DNA of 64,000 nucleotides. It comes from JAKZVK01 sp965248255 (GTDB lineage Bacteria > Acidobacteriota > Terriglobia > Bryobacterales > UBA6623). The translations under genes and the position numbers were made by a program. The notes under the pieces are model-generated. The model was not told the origin of the DNA and did no database searches. It was given only the letters and a program-made list of their open reading frames with translations. The DNA lies in assembly GCA_965248255.1 (NCBI GenBank), contig CBDFIW010000004.1:2232001-2296000 (forward strand). Direction: 5' to 3'. Numbering within the stretch: position 1 is the first letter of the stretch; every line of letters begins with the position of its first letter. This document shows, one piece after another, positions 1-7,361 of the stretch.

Positions 1-581
1 TTGTGATCCATCCAGGTAGCTACCGCAAGCAGACGCTCGACAAGGCCATGAACGTGCTGGCCGCTTCCATCGCCCGGGCCGTGAAGGGATTGCGCTGGAA
101 TGGGTTGGGCTGGAATGGCTTGCAGCTTCTGCTTGAAAACACGGCCGGTGGAGGCCAATCCATGGGGCGGGACTTCACCGAGCTGGCTGAGCTACGGGAG
201 CGGATTGAGAAGAAGGCTGCCGTCCCGGTCGGCTTCTGCATCGACACAGCGCATTGCTTCGAGGCCGGCTACGACGTCTCGACCGCCGTGGGACTCAAGA
301 GAACGACAGCACTCATCGAGGGCAGCATCGGTCTTGACAGCGTGAAAGTCATCCACGCCAACGACTCGAAAACGCCGCTCGGGTCCCGCGCCGACCGCCA
401 TGAGCACATTGGCGAAGGCCGCATCGGGACCGATGCCTTCCGGCGCATCCTCAACCACCCGCAGTGGCGTACCAAGCCCTTCATCCTTGAGACGCCGGCC
501 GGCGAAGACGGTACGCACCGCAAGAATGTCGCAGCGCTGCAATCGTTGTCGAAGCGCCGCCGGCCGCGCACCCGGCGGTAG
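1..581 (+). CDS. nfo: Endonuclease IV (AP endonuclease), 3' part
   Basis: C-terminal ~192 residues of a type IV apurinic/apyrimidinic endonuclease, which cleaves 5' to abasic sites in base excision repair using a trinuclear zinc centre. The 5' end lies outside the window. Visible metal-ligand motifs in family order: HPGS near the left edge, LLLENTAGGG (Glu), FCIDTAHCFEAGYD (Asp and His), HANDSK (His), RADRHEHIG (Asp and His) and FILETP (Glu), so every expected C-terminal ligand is present. A basic tail (KRRRPRTRR) ends the protein. The stop is 19 nt before leuS, same strand, so cotranscription is likely. Family assignment is secure. Confidence 0.93.
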   Translation, partial: VIHPGSYRKQTLDKAMNVLAASIARAVKGLRWNGLGWNGLQLLLENTAGGGQSMGRDFTELAELRERIEKKAAVPVGFCIDTAHCFEAGYDVSTAVGLKRTTALIEGSIGLDSVKVIHANDSKTPLGSRADRHEHIGEGRIGTDAFRRILNHPQWRTKPFILETPAGEDGTHRKNVAALQSLSKRRRPRTRR

Positions 582-600
582 GCCGTCTCACCGAGCTCTC

Positions 601-3039
601 ATGGAAGACAAGCAGTACAACCCGCAAGAGATCGAAGCCCGCTGGCAACGCCAATGGGACGAGGCCGACCTCTTCCGCGCCGACCTCGACTCGTCACGCC
701 CGAAGTACTACGTGCTCGAAATGCTGCCCTACCCCAGCGGCACGCTACACATGGGCCACATGCGCAACTACTCCATCGGCGACGCGCTCGCCCGCTACAA
801 ATGGATGCGCGGCTTCCGCGTGCTGCACCCCATGGGCTGGGACTCGTTCGGGTTGCCGGCCGAAAACGCCGCGATCAAGAACAATCGCGACCCCGGCGAG
901 TGGACGCGGGAGAACATCGCCACGATGAAAGACCAGCTTCGGCGTTTCGGTTTCAGCTACGACTGGTCGACCGAGGTCTCGAGCTGCGAGCCCCGCTACT
1001 ACCACTGGAATCAGTGGTTTTTCCTCAAGATGTACGAGAGGGGCCTGGCCTATCGCAAGAAAGCTCAGCTCAACTGGTGCCCCGAATGCAATACCGTCCT
1101 CGCCAACGAACAGGTCGTCAACGGCTGCTGCTGGCGCCATGAGGAGACGCCGGTCGAGCAACGCACACTTGACCAGTGGTTCTTGCGCATCACCGACTAT
1201 GCCGACGAGTTGCTCGACCACCACGCGGAACTCGAGGGCGGCTGGCCCGAGCGCGTCCTCGCGATGCAGAAGCACTGGATCGGCAAGTCGGCCGGCACCG
1301 AAGTCGATTTTCGCTTGGAAGACTCGGACGAAAGGGTCACGGTCTTCACGACCCGAGTCGACACGATCTACGGAGCGACGTGCCTGATCGTGGCTCCGCA
1401 GCATCCGTGGGTGGCGAGCTTCGGATTACAGGAGCAGGCACAGCCGCTCATCGAATCGGCGGCACGCCAAGACCCGGCCCACGTCGAGAAAGAAGGCGTC
1501 GCAACGGGACGTCACGTGATCAACCCCTACAACGAAGAGCGCGTGCCGATCTGGATCGGCAATTTCGTGTTGATGGAGTACGGCACCGGCGCCATCATGG
1601 CTGTCCCGGCGCACGACCAGCGCGATTTCGAGTTCTGCCGCAAGTACGGCATCGCGGTTCGGCCTGTTATCCGGCCTGCGGACGGCGAACTAGCCGATGC
1701 CGAGACGATGCAGCAGGCCTTCGTCGAGTACGGTGTGTGCGAGGAGTCAGGGCCGTTCAGCGGCCTGCCCAGTGCCGGGGCCATCGCCAAGATGAACGAT
1801 CACGCCGTCGAGCGCGGCTTCGGCAAGGCGGCGGTTACGTATCGGTTGAAGGACTGGGGGATCTCGCGCCAGCGTTACTGGGGTACGCCGATCCCGATGA
1901 TCCACTGCCAGGCCTGCGGGGTCGTGCCGGTACCCGAGGACCAGTTGCCGGTGGTGCTGCCCTCGAACGTGAAGCTGACCGGGACGGGCGAGTCGCCGCT
2001 GAAGTCCGTGCCTGAGTTCTTGAACGTTGAGTGCCCCGAGTGCAACGGTCCGGCCGAGCGCGAGTGCGACACGATGGATACGTTCATCGATTCGTCGTGG
2101 TACTTCTACCGCTACTGCGACCCCAAGAATGACCAGGCTCCTTATGCGCCCGGGAAGGTCAAGGCTTGGTTTCCGATCGATCAGTACATCGGCGGTGTCG
2201 AGCACGCCGTGCTGCACCTAATCTACTGCCGCTTCTTCACCAAGATGATGCGCGACTTGGGCTTGATCGACTGGAACGAGCCGGCCAAACGGCTCTTCAC
2301 CCAAGGGATGGTGATTCGTGACGGCGCCAAGATGTCGAAGAACAAGGGCAATATCGTTAGCGCTGACGATTTCCTTAGGCGGTACGGCGCTGACGTGGCG
2401 CGCGTGTTCTCACTGTTCGCCTCCCCGCCGGAAAAGGATCTCGATTGGCAGGACGCCGGCGTGGAGGGCATGAACCGTTTCCTAACGCGCTTGTATCGGT
2501 TTGTCACTCGCAACGCCGCGGCCCAGGCGGCAGGCGAAGCCGCCAACGACGCCGACCGTGCCGTCTTACGCAAGCTGCACCAGACCATTCAGAAGGTCAC
2601 GAGCGACTTCGAAACACGCTGGCATTTCAACACCTCGCTGGCCGCGGTGATGGAGTTGACGAACGAGCTTTACAACCAGGAAGCAGAAATCTCACCCGGC
2701 GTGTTGCGCGAGGTCATGTCGAAAACCGTCCTGCTGATGGGCCCCTTCGCACCACACCTGGCCGAGGAGTTGTGGCGGGAGTTGGGACACGACGGTCAGA
2801 TGTTGCGAGCGTCCTGGCCGGAAGCCGACCCGGAGCTGGCGAGGGAAGACCAGGTCGAAGTGGTGGTGCAGGTGAACGGCAAACTCAGAGCGCGTCTTGC
2901 CGTGCCGAGGGGTACCGGTCGAGACGAGTTGGAGCGGCTGGCTCAGAGCGACCCGAAGACGATGCCTCATATCGACGGCAAGACCATACGCAAGGTCGTG
3001 GTCGTGCCTGACAAGCTGGTCAACATCGTCGCGACTTAG
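601..3039 (+). CDS. leuS: Leucyl-tRNA synthetase
   Basis: 812-aa class Ia aminoacyl-tRNA synthetase charging tRNA-Leu. The start is set at ATG 601 (MEDKQYNPQEIEARWQ), the conserved N terminus; the reading frame is open further upstream but overlaps nfo. HIGH-type signature is PYPSGTLHMGHMRNYS (~residues 43-58). The CP1 editing domain carries TTRVDTIYGAT and AVPAHDQRDF, whose Asp discriminates mischarged amino acids. KMSKS-type motif is KMSKNKGN (~residue 579). The C-terminal VQVNGKLRARLAVP region is typical of bacterial LeuRS. Length is near the usual 810-870. No Shine-Dalgarno is obvious, consistent with coupling to nfo. Confidence 0.97.
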   Translation: MEDKQYNPQEIEARWQRQWDEADLFRADLDSSRPKYYVLEMLPYPSGTLHMGHMRNYSIGDALARYKWMRGFRVLHPMGWDSFGLPAENAAIKNNRDPGEWTRENIATMKDQLRRFGFSYDWSTEVSSCEPRYYHWNQWFFLKMYERGLAYRKKAQLNWCPECNTVLANEQVVNGCCWRHEETPVEQRTLDQWFLRITDYADELLDHHAELEGGWPERVLAMQKHWIGKSAGTEVDFRLEDSDERVTVFTTRVDTIYGATCLIVAPQHPWVASFGLQEQAQPLIESAARQDPAHVEKEGVATGRHVINPYNEERVPIWIGNFVLMEYGTGAIMAVPAHDQRDFEFCRKYGIAVRPVIRPADGELADAETMQQAFVEYGVCEESGPFSGLPSAGAIAKMNDHAVERGFGKAAVTYRLKDWGISRQRYWGTPIPMIHCQACGVVPVPEDQLPVVLPSNVKLTGTGESPLKSVPEFLNVECPECNGPAERECDTMDTFIDSSWYFYRYCDPKNDQAPYAPGKVKAWFPIDQYIGGVEHAVLHLIYCRFFTKMMRDLGLIDWNEPAKRLFTQGMVIRDGAKMSKNKGNIVSADDFLRRYGADVARVFSLFASPPEKDLDWQDAGVEGMNRFLTRLYRFVTRNAAAQAAGEAANDADRAVLRKLHQTIQKVTSDFETRWHFNTSLAAVMELTNELYNQEAEISPGVLREVMSKTVLLMGPFAPHLAEELWRELGHDGQMLRASWPEADPELAREDQVEVVVQVNGKLRARLAVPRGTGRDELERLAQSDPKTMPHIDGKTIRKVVVVPDKLVNIVAT

Positions 3040-3073
3040 AGAAGTCGAATCACCAGGTCTCTTCGATCAAGCG

Positions 3074-3103
3074 TGTAGCGGCTCGGCATGCCGAGCCCTT
3101 ACA
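3074..3103. repeat. Palindromic element (family E-like)
   Basis: A perfect 16-bp palindrome GCTCGGCATGCCGAGC (3081-3096) flanked by TGTAG on the left and CTTACA on the right, between leuS and the GNAT gene. The overall design (TGTAG, palindromic core, CCTACA) resembles the family E repeats near 7.3, 11.3 and 32.2 kb. It could also act as a transcript-end hairpin, though no U-tract follows. Confidence 0.5.
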
Positions 3104-3122
3104 TTTCCCCGTGCATCTACCC

Positions 3123-3593
3123 ATGCCCCTCCAATGCCGACTCGCCGAGCCCGCCGAGCACCCCCATCTCGAAACCATGATCATCGACAGTTTTGAGCCC
3201 ATCACCTGGCTCAAAACCGCTGACGAGAAGTTCGGCCTGATGAACGGCCTCGATTGGCGCGAGCGCTGGCAACTGCAACTGAAGACGGTGTTCGAGCGGC
3301 AAATCATCCTGGTCGGCGAACTTGACGCCAAGGTGGTTGCCTGCGCGACCGGCACCTACGACCCCATCACGGCGATGGGTTTCATTGATCTGCTGGCCGT
3401 CGCCCAGGGACAGCAGGGTCGGGGTCTCGGCCGCGAGATGCTACGCGCGATGATGCAACACTTCAAAGGCATGGGAGCTGTCTATGCGCATCTCGACTGC
3501 CTGACCACGAACGAGGCAGGAAACCGGCTCTACGAAGCTGAAGGTTTTGAAGAAGGCATGCGCTCCATCCGCTGGATCAAGAAGATCCCGTAG
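3123..3593 (+). CDS. GNAT family N-acetyltransferase
   Basis: 156-aa acetyltransferase of the GCN5-related fold, transferring acetyl from acetyl-CoA to an unknown amine. Acetyl-CoA motif A is seen as LAVAQGQQGRGLGREML (Q-x-x-G-x-G), followed by LDCLTTNEAGNRLYEAEGFEE, the usual motif B with the N-x-x-x-x-x-L-Y-x-x-x-G-F pattern. ATG 3123 is chosen; an in-frame GTG at 3111 would add MHLP, and neither has a clear ribosome binding site. It stands alone between leuS and a HEAT-repeat gene, so the substrate cannot be inferred. Confidence 0.85.
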   Translation: MPLQCRLAEPAEHPHLETMIIDSFEPITWLKTADEKFGLMNGLDWRERWQLQLKTVFERQIILVGELDAKVVACATGTYDPITAMGFIDLLAVAQGQQGRGLGREMLRAMMQHFKGMGAVYAHLDCLTTNEAGNRLYEAEGFEEGMRSIRWIKKIP

Positions 3594-3684
3594 CGTGAGA
3601 GTCGAACCGAGCTTGATCGAAGGTTTTGCGCTGGTATTCGCGGAGGTTTACAATCAGTGATCAAGGCTGCGGACCAACCGAGTC

Positions 3685-4080
3685 ATGGGACTGTTCAATC
3701 TGTTTCGTCCGAGGTGGAAGCACAGCAACCCCGATGTCCGCATCGAGGCTGCGGGCGCACTGTCGGACATGGAGACCCTCCAACAGATGGCGGCTAACGA
3801 CCGCGACTGGTTCGTGCGGCACCGCGTCTTCGACATTGTTCGGGACCGCCACCCCGGCGATGACGTCTACGCTTTTCTTGCCAAGAACTCGCTGGACGAA
3901 GAGATCCGCCGCAAGGCGGTCAAGAAGCTGAAGGACGAAGCGGTGCTTGAGGAAGTGGCTAAGAAAGACCAGTACCGCTACATCCGCGACGCCGCCGAGC
4001 ATCGCCTGGACGAGCTACGTAGCAACGTTTGGGGCGAGAAGCCTGCCGAGCCCTCCGAACCCGCCACGACGGCCGGTTAG
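3685..4080 (+). CDS. HEAT-repeat protein
   Basis: 131-aa protein that looks like tandem alpha-helical HEAT/armadillo repeats: NPDVRIEAAGALSD, DRDWFVRHRVFDIV, SLDEEIRRKAVKKL and DQYRYIRDAAEHRL recur about every 25-30 residues with the D-x-x-V/I-R-x-x-A pattern. No catalytic motif, signal peptide or membrane segment. The C-terminal ~20 residues are Pro/Ala/Glu-rich and probably disordered. Such small repeat proteins usually act as scaffolds; no partner is evident from the neighbours. Confidence 0.75.
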   Translation: MGLFNLFRPRWKHSNPDVRIEAAGALSDMETLQQMAANDRDWFVRHRVFDIVRDRHPGDDVYAFLAKNSLDEEIRRKAVKKLKDEAVLEEVAKKDQYRYIRDAAEHRLDELRSNVWGEKPAEPSEPATTAG

Positions 4081-4109
4081 GCGCCTAGCACGATGGTCGT
4101 ACACCAGGC

Positions 4110-4193
4110 AGAGTACGGGCACCGCATGCCGTGCCCGGCAGGTCGGTGCCGGCGACTGGACCCGAACACGGGCACAGCATGCTGCGCCCCTAC
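4110..4193. repeat. Two adjacent palindromic repeats (family E-like)
   Basis: Two GC-rich inverted repeats lie between convergent genes. The first has arms CGGGCAC/GTGCCCG around CGCATGCC (4116-4138). The second reads CGGGCACAGCATGCTGCGCC followed by CCTAC (4168-4193). The CACAGC core and the CCCCTAC end match the family E element seen elsewhere in the window. A termination role for the two converging transcripts is possible but not shown. Confidence 0.5.
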
Positions 4194-4206
4194 TTTTCGC
4201 TTCGCT

Positions 4207-5031
4207 TCACTTCTGAGCAACGATCACAGCTTCACCGCAGTACTTTCGCAGGGCCGGGCAATAACGCAAGCAAGCGGCGTCGAGAGACTCCAGCAGTCTC
4301 ACCGTGCGGCGAACCGCGGAACTTGTGAATCGCCCGCGGAACAGGCGTTTGGCCATCGCAAACAGATTGAGCGGCATCACTTCCACCCGGCTCATGTGGG
4401 CTTGCAGCAGCCGGATCTCAGAGTCGCCAAGGATGATGCCTTCCCCAGCTTCGGCCGGCTCGCCGCTGAGCCGTTGCCGGGCCTTACGGGCCAAATTGAG
4501 AAGGCGGTTATTGCCATAGCCCTCCGCCATCACTAGCTTTCCCGCGGGCTTGAGGACGCGCAGTAGCTCCGAGAGCGCGTTCGGGTACTTCAAGGTGTGA
4601 TGAAGAGCTGCACCGGCGTATACGAGATCAAACTCAGCGTCTCGAAACCGGCGCAGGTCGCTTGCATCCTGGGCGCACAGGCGGACACGGTCCGCCACGC
4701 CGCTGGCCAGAGCGCGGCGGCGCGCCACGTCGATCGCGACCGGAGACAAGTCGAGCAGGGCGACCCGGGCGCCCTCGGCGGCAAGCATGACGCCCCATTC
4801 CCCCGTGCCACATCCATAGTCGAGGGCTGTAAGGCCCTCAACCGGCGTGGCCAGCAACTCCTCGAGCACCCTCCCGTAGAGAAGACGTCTCTCATACATG
4901 GGGCTGGCCGGGTTGTGGATCTGTTCGAGCAGGATCTCGCGGCTGCAGGCGAGGGCGTGGTCGGGGGCCGCGAGGTGTTGGCCGTAGGAACGGTCGTAGT
5001 GGGAACGCTCCTGTTCCGCGCTGATGCTCAA
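4207..5031 (-). CDS. Class I SAM-dependent methyltransferase
   Basis: 274-aa Rossmann-fold methyltransferase. Motif I is LDYGCGTGEWGVMLA (~residues 69-83), the acidic residue of motif II is in VALLDLSP, and the post-motif region FDLVYAGAALHHT plus LKPAGKLVMAEGYGNN complete the SAM domain. The C-terminal ~90 residues are alpha-helical and basic (KRLFRGRFTSSAVRRTVRLL), probably giving substrate specificity. Such enzymes often methylate sugars or lipids, but no glycan gene is adjacent and the substrate is unknown. Confidence 0.85.
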   Translation of the reverse strand: MSISAEQERSHYDRSYGQHLAAPDHALACSREILLEQIHNPASPMYERRLLYGRVLEELLATPVEGLTALDYGCGTGEWGVMLAAEGARVALLDLSPVAIDVARRRALASGVADRVRLCAQDASDLRRFRDAEFDLVYAGAALHHTLKYPNALSELLRVLKPAGKLVMAEGYGNNRLLNLARKARQRLSGEPAEAGEGIILGDSEIRLLQAHMSRVEVMPLNLFAMAKRLFRGRFTSSAVRRTVRLLESLDAACLRYCPALRKYCGEAVIVAQK

Positions 5032-5074
5032 TGCGCCCCCGCCCCTCGGCCTGCCTTATCTTGCGGACGACCGT

Positions 5075-5443
5075 CTAGATCGACTCCGCCCGATGAATCA
5101 GGTGTAGGATATTGCCCTCGGGGTCGAGGAAGAACGCAAGCCGGTTGCCTCCGGCGTTCAGTTCCTGGACGATCTCTACCCCTTTATCCCCTAGATCCTT
5201 CTTGCCGGCGTCGAAGTCGTCCACCGAGATGGCGAGGTGGCGGATGCCGGGCGTCTTCATCTGCGTCTCGACCGCGTCGCCTTCCGAGGGGATGATTTCG
5301 AGCATCGTGTTGTCGGGCGCCCGGACAAAGATGTTCCCCCCGTAGCGGTGAACGATGGGGAAACCGAGCGTCTTGCCATACCACGACGCCAGAGTTTCGG
5401 GGTCGCGAGAGGCGATGGCGGTGTGTTCAATTCCTTTGTACAT
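5075..5443 (-). CDS. VOC (glyoxalase/dioxygenase fold) protein
   Basis: 122-aa single-unit vicinal-oxygen-chelate protein. The start is fixed at the ATG giving MYKGIEHTAIASRDPETLASWY, preceded by AGGAG at good spacing; the frame is open upstream but without homology. Putative metal ligands: His in IEHTAI, Glu in MLEIIP, His in IRHLAISV and Glu in LDPEGNILHLI, the usual H-E-H-E pattern. Could be a lyase, an isomerase or a resistance protein; substrate unknown. No operon partner is evident. Confidence 0.85.
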   Translation of the reverse strand: MYKGIEHTAIASRDPETLASWYGKTLGFPIVHRYGGNIFVRAPDNTMLEIIPSEGDAVETQMKTPGIRHLAISVDDFDAGKKDLGDKGVEIVQELNAGGNRLAFFLDPEGNILHLIHRAESI

Positions 5444-5493
5444 CGGTGATGGTCTCCTAGCGAAAGGTGGAGGACGTGCCGGCCACTGAGCGA

Positions 5494-5582
5494 GCAACCG
5501 AGCCCCGAACGCCAGTGAGGGGTCAGGACCCCAGTGGCCACTCGAAGATCGGACCCCTCACTGGCGTTCGGGGCTCGGTTGC
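5494..5582. repeat. Dispersed repeat family A, full inverted pair
   Basis: Two 31-bp arms form a perfect inverted repeat: 5494-5524 and 5552-5582, core ACCGAGCCCCGAACGCCAGT then GAGGGGTC, separated by 27 bp. It lies between the VOC gene and the ceramidase-like gene, both minus strand. Related single or paired arms occur at 7271-7308 and 23475-23564, so this is a multi-copy palindromic (REP/BIME-like) element, not only a local terminator. Confidence 0.85.
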
Positions 5583-5598
5583 GGCCTGGGCAAGCGCC

Positions 5599-7128
5599 TT
5601 AGTGTAACTCCGCCGGGACACTGCCGTAGGACCACCCCTGGCCGGAGAACGGCGGATGTGCCGCCCGCCGCGGCGCCTTGCCCGGCGTGAGTCGATTCGC
5701 CAGCCGGACACCGGTGTCGGCAATCCGCGTGCCGGCGGTGCGCTCCAGATTGCTGTAGCTGGTGAGGCGCGTTTCGTACCCGCCGCCGGTGGGACTGAGC
5801 GCTTCTTCGGTCGGTACGTAGCCGACGCAGCCGTTGGCAAGTTCAACCGGATAGGTAAATGGGAACTGGCTGCGCTTCTTGATATCGAGACCGTACTCGA
5901 CAAAGTACTCCGCCGGATTCGACACAAAAACCGCGGGACCTACTTGCACCACTTGCACTTCGACGTCGACGACGGGCGTCTTGGCAATCAGGGCATCGAG
6001 CATCACGATCTCTTTGGCAAAGGTCCACTCGGTGCGCCCGGCCTTCTCGGGCCCCTGCTTGACCTGTTCGATCGAGCGTTTGATTCGTTCGGGGCTGGGA
6101 GCGCGCCGCGGGATCTCGAGGACTTCCCGTCCGTAATCCACGGGGCCCATCGGACCGGTGTGCATCGAAGCCAATACCTTGACGGCCTCGGCCCCGACGC
6201 GGCTGCCGACGAGCCGCGCCCACTCCTCGCGGCCGGGATTGACATAGGGGCTCAGGTTGTCGACCTGGGTGATATCGCCGTTCGCGCCGGCAAGAAAAAC
6301 GACCACCACATCGTCACCGAAAACGCCGCGGATCGTCTTTTCGAGGTAGCAGATCCAGTTGGCCGAAATACCTCCGGGACTCGTCGTGGCATGGCAGGCA
6401 TAATTCACGACGCAGCCGACTAGGTTGCCGTTGCCGTCGAAGGTTCCCATCACGCCGACTTCCGGATCGGTCGGCCCCGCCGGCTCGATGATGTTGGGGT
6501 TGCCCTGTCTCGGGTGCGTCTGCGTGCGTCCGTTCTTCATGCGGAAGCGTCGGTTGAAAGCGGCTGCCTTCTCGTGCCCCGAGCCCACCCCGCAAGGCCG
6601 CTCCATCCGCGAGCCGTTCGCCTGCAGCACTGCCGAAATGATCTGGTTCTCGACGTACCTCAGAAACTTCGGATCAGCGGCTGACGACTTTTCGTAGGCC
6701 AAGTCTCGGACGAACTTCGATGCGTGGTCGTACTCGCCGGGCTGCACCATCCCGATCGGCCCTGACGAATGCGAATGCGAAGCGCCGATGAGAATGGCCT
6801 CCTCGGCGATGCCCGATTTGCGGCGGATCTCGCGCCGGGCGGCCAGCACGAGCTGGCGAGGAATGATCAGCGTGTCGGTGCCGACCAGCGCCACCCGCTT
6901 GTTGCCGTCATCGAAAACGGCCGCGCGCACCTTGCAGGCGTCGTGGAACTTCTGATGGTAGGACTTGCCGTACCCGCCGGGCTGCTCCATGCCGATCTCG
7001 GGCGTAATGTCCGTCTCGGCGTAGCCGACCTGCAGCAGCGAGGATGCGTTGGCATTCGCACGAGCGCTGCTGAGGAATCCCGCCGGGCCCGGCAGGGCGG
7101 CCGCTTTTAGGAAATCTCTTCTCTGCAT
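5599..7128 (-). CDS. Tat-exported neutral/alkaline ceramidase-like hydrolase
   Basis: 509-aa protein starting at MQRRDFLKAAALPGPAGFL, a twin-arginine signal (RRDFLK). The mature part resembles the neutral/alkaline non-lysosomal ceramidase N-terminal family: VGYAETDITPEIGMEQPGGYG, then VALVGTDTLIIPR, IGASHSHSSGP (metal-binding His cluster), VVNYACHATT (His) and LAGANGDITQ. These match the zinc and catalytic segments of the family, whose members hydrolyse ceramide or other amides. The C-terminal immunoglobulin-like domain seen in long ceramidases is short or absent. The true substrate is uncertain; many bacterial members are annotated only as hypothetical. Confidence 0.8.
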   Translation of the reverse strand: MQRRDFLKAAALPGPAGFLSSARANANASSLLQVGYAETDITPEIGMEQPGGYGKSYHQKFHDACKVRAAVFDDGNKRVALVGTDTLIIPRQLVLAARREIRRKSGIAEEAILIGASHSHSSGPIGMVQPGEYDHASKFVRDLAYEKSSAADPKFLRYVENQIISAVLQANGSRMERPCGVGSGHEKAAAFNRRFRMKNGRTQTHPRQGNPNIIEPAGPTDPEVGVMGTFDGNGNLVGCVVNYACHATTSPGGISANWICYLEKTIRGVFGDDVVVVFLAGANGDITQVDNLSPYVNPGREEWARLVGSRVGAEAVKVLASMHTGPMGPVDYGREVLEIPRRAPSPERIKRSIEQVKQGPEKAGRTEWTFAKEIVMLDALIAKTPVVDVEVQVVQVGPAVFVSNPAEYFVEYGLDIKKRSQFPFTYPVELANGCVGYVPTEEALSPTGGGYETRLTSYSNLERTAGTRIADTGVRLANRLTPGKAPRRAAHPPFSGQGWSYGSVPAELH

Positions 7129-7270
7129 CGAGCTGCTACCTCCGACAAGATCGAGAGTCGTCCGCTGGTGAGGTCGTCGACGGATCACAGATCGCACAGA
7201 CGACTAGCCGTCTGATGCAAGCAACATCTGAACGAACATGTCAAGTTTTCGGGGAGCGGCGCCACGGAAG

Positions 7271-7308
7271 AAACCGAGCCCCGAACGCAAGTGAGGGGTC
7301 AATCCCCC
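7271..7308. repeat. Dispersed repeat family A, single arm
   Basis: AAACCGAGCCCCGAACGCAA followed by GTGAGGGGTCAATCCCCC: the same arm as at 5494, with A for C at one position. No opposing arm is seen nearby. It sits in the spacer between the ceramidase-like gene and the S46 peptidase gene. Confidence 0.75.
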
Positions 7309-7314
7309 GCCGGT

Positions 7315-7336
7315 GGCACAGCGGCCCGCCCCTACA
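7315..7336. repeat. Dispersed repeat family E
   Basis: GGCACAGCGGCCCGCCCCTA then CA. Near-identical copies lie at 11333-11359 and 32175-32201, with a reverse-orientation variant at 11245-11266. The full element is a short palindrome GGGCGG-ACACAGCGGT-CCGCCC followed by CTACA. Confidence 0.7.
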
Positions 7337-7361
7337 ACGCGCAAGGAACCTCCGCGACATT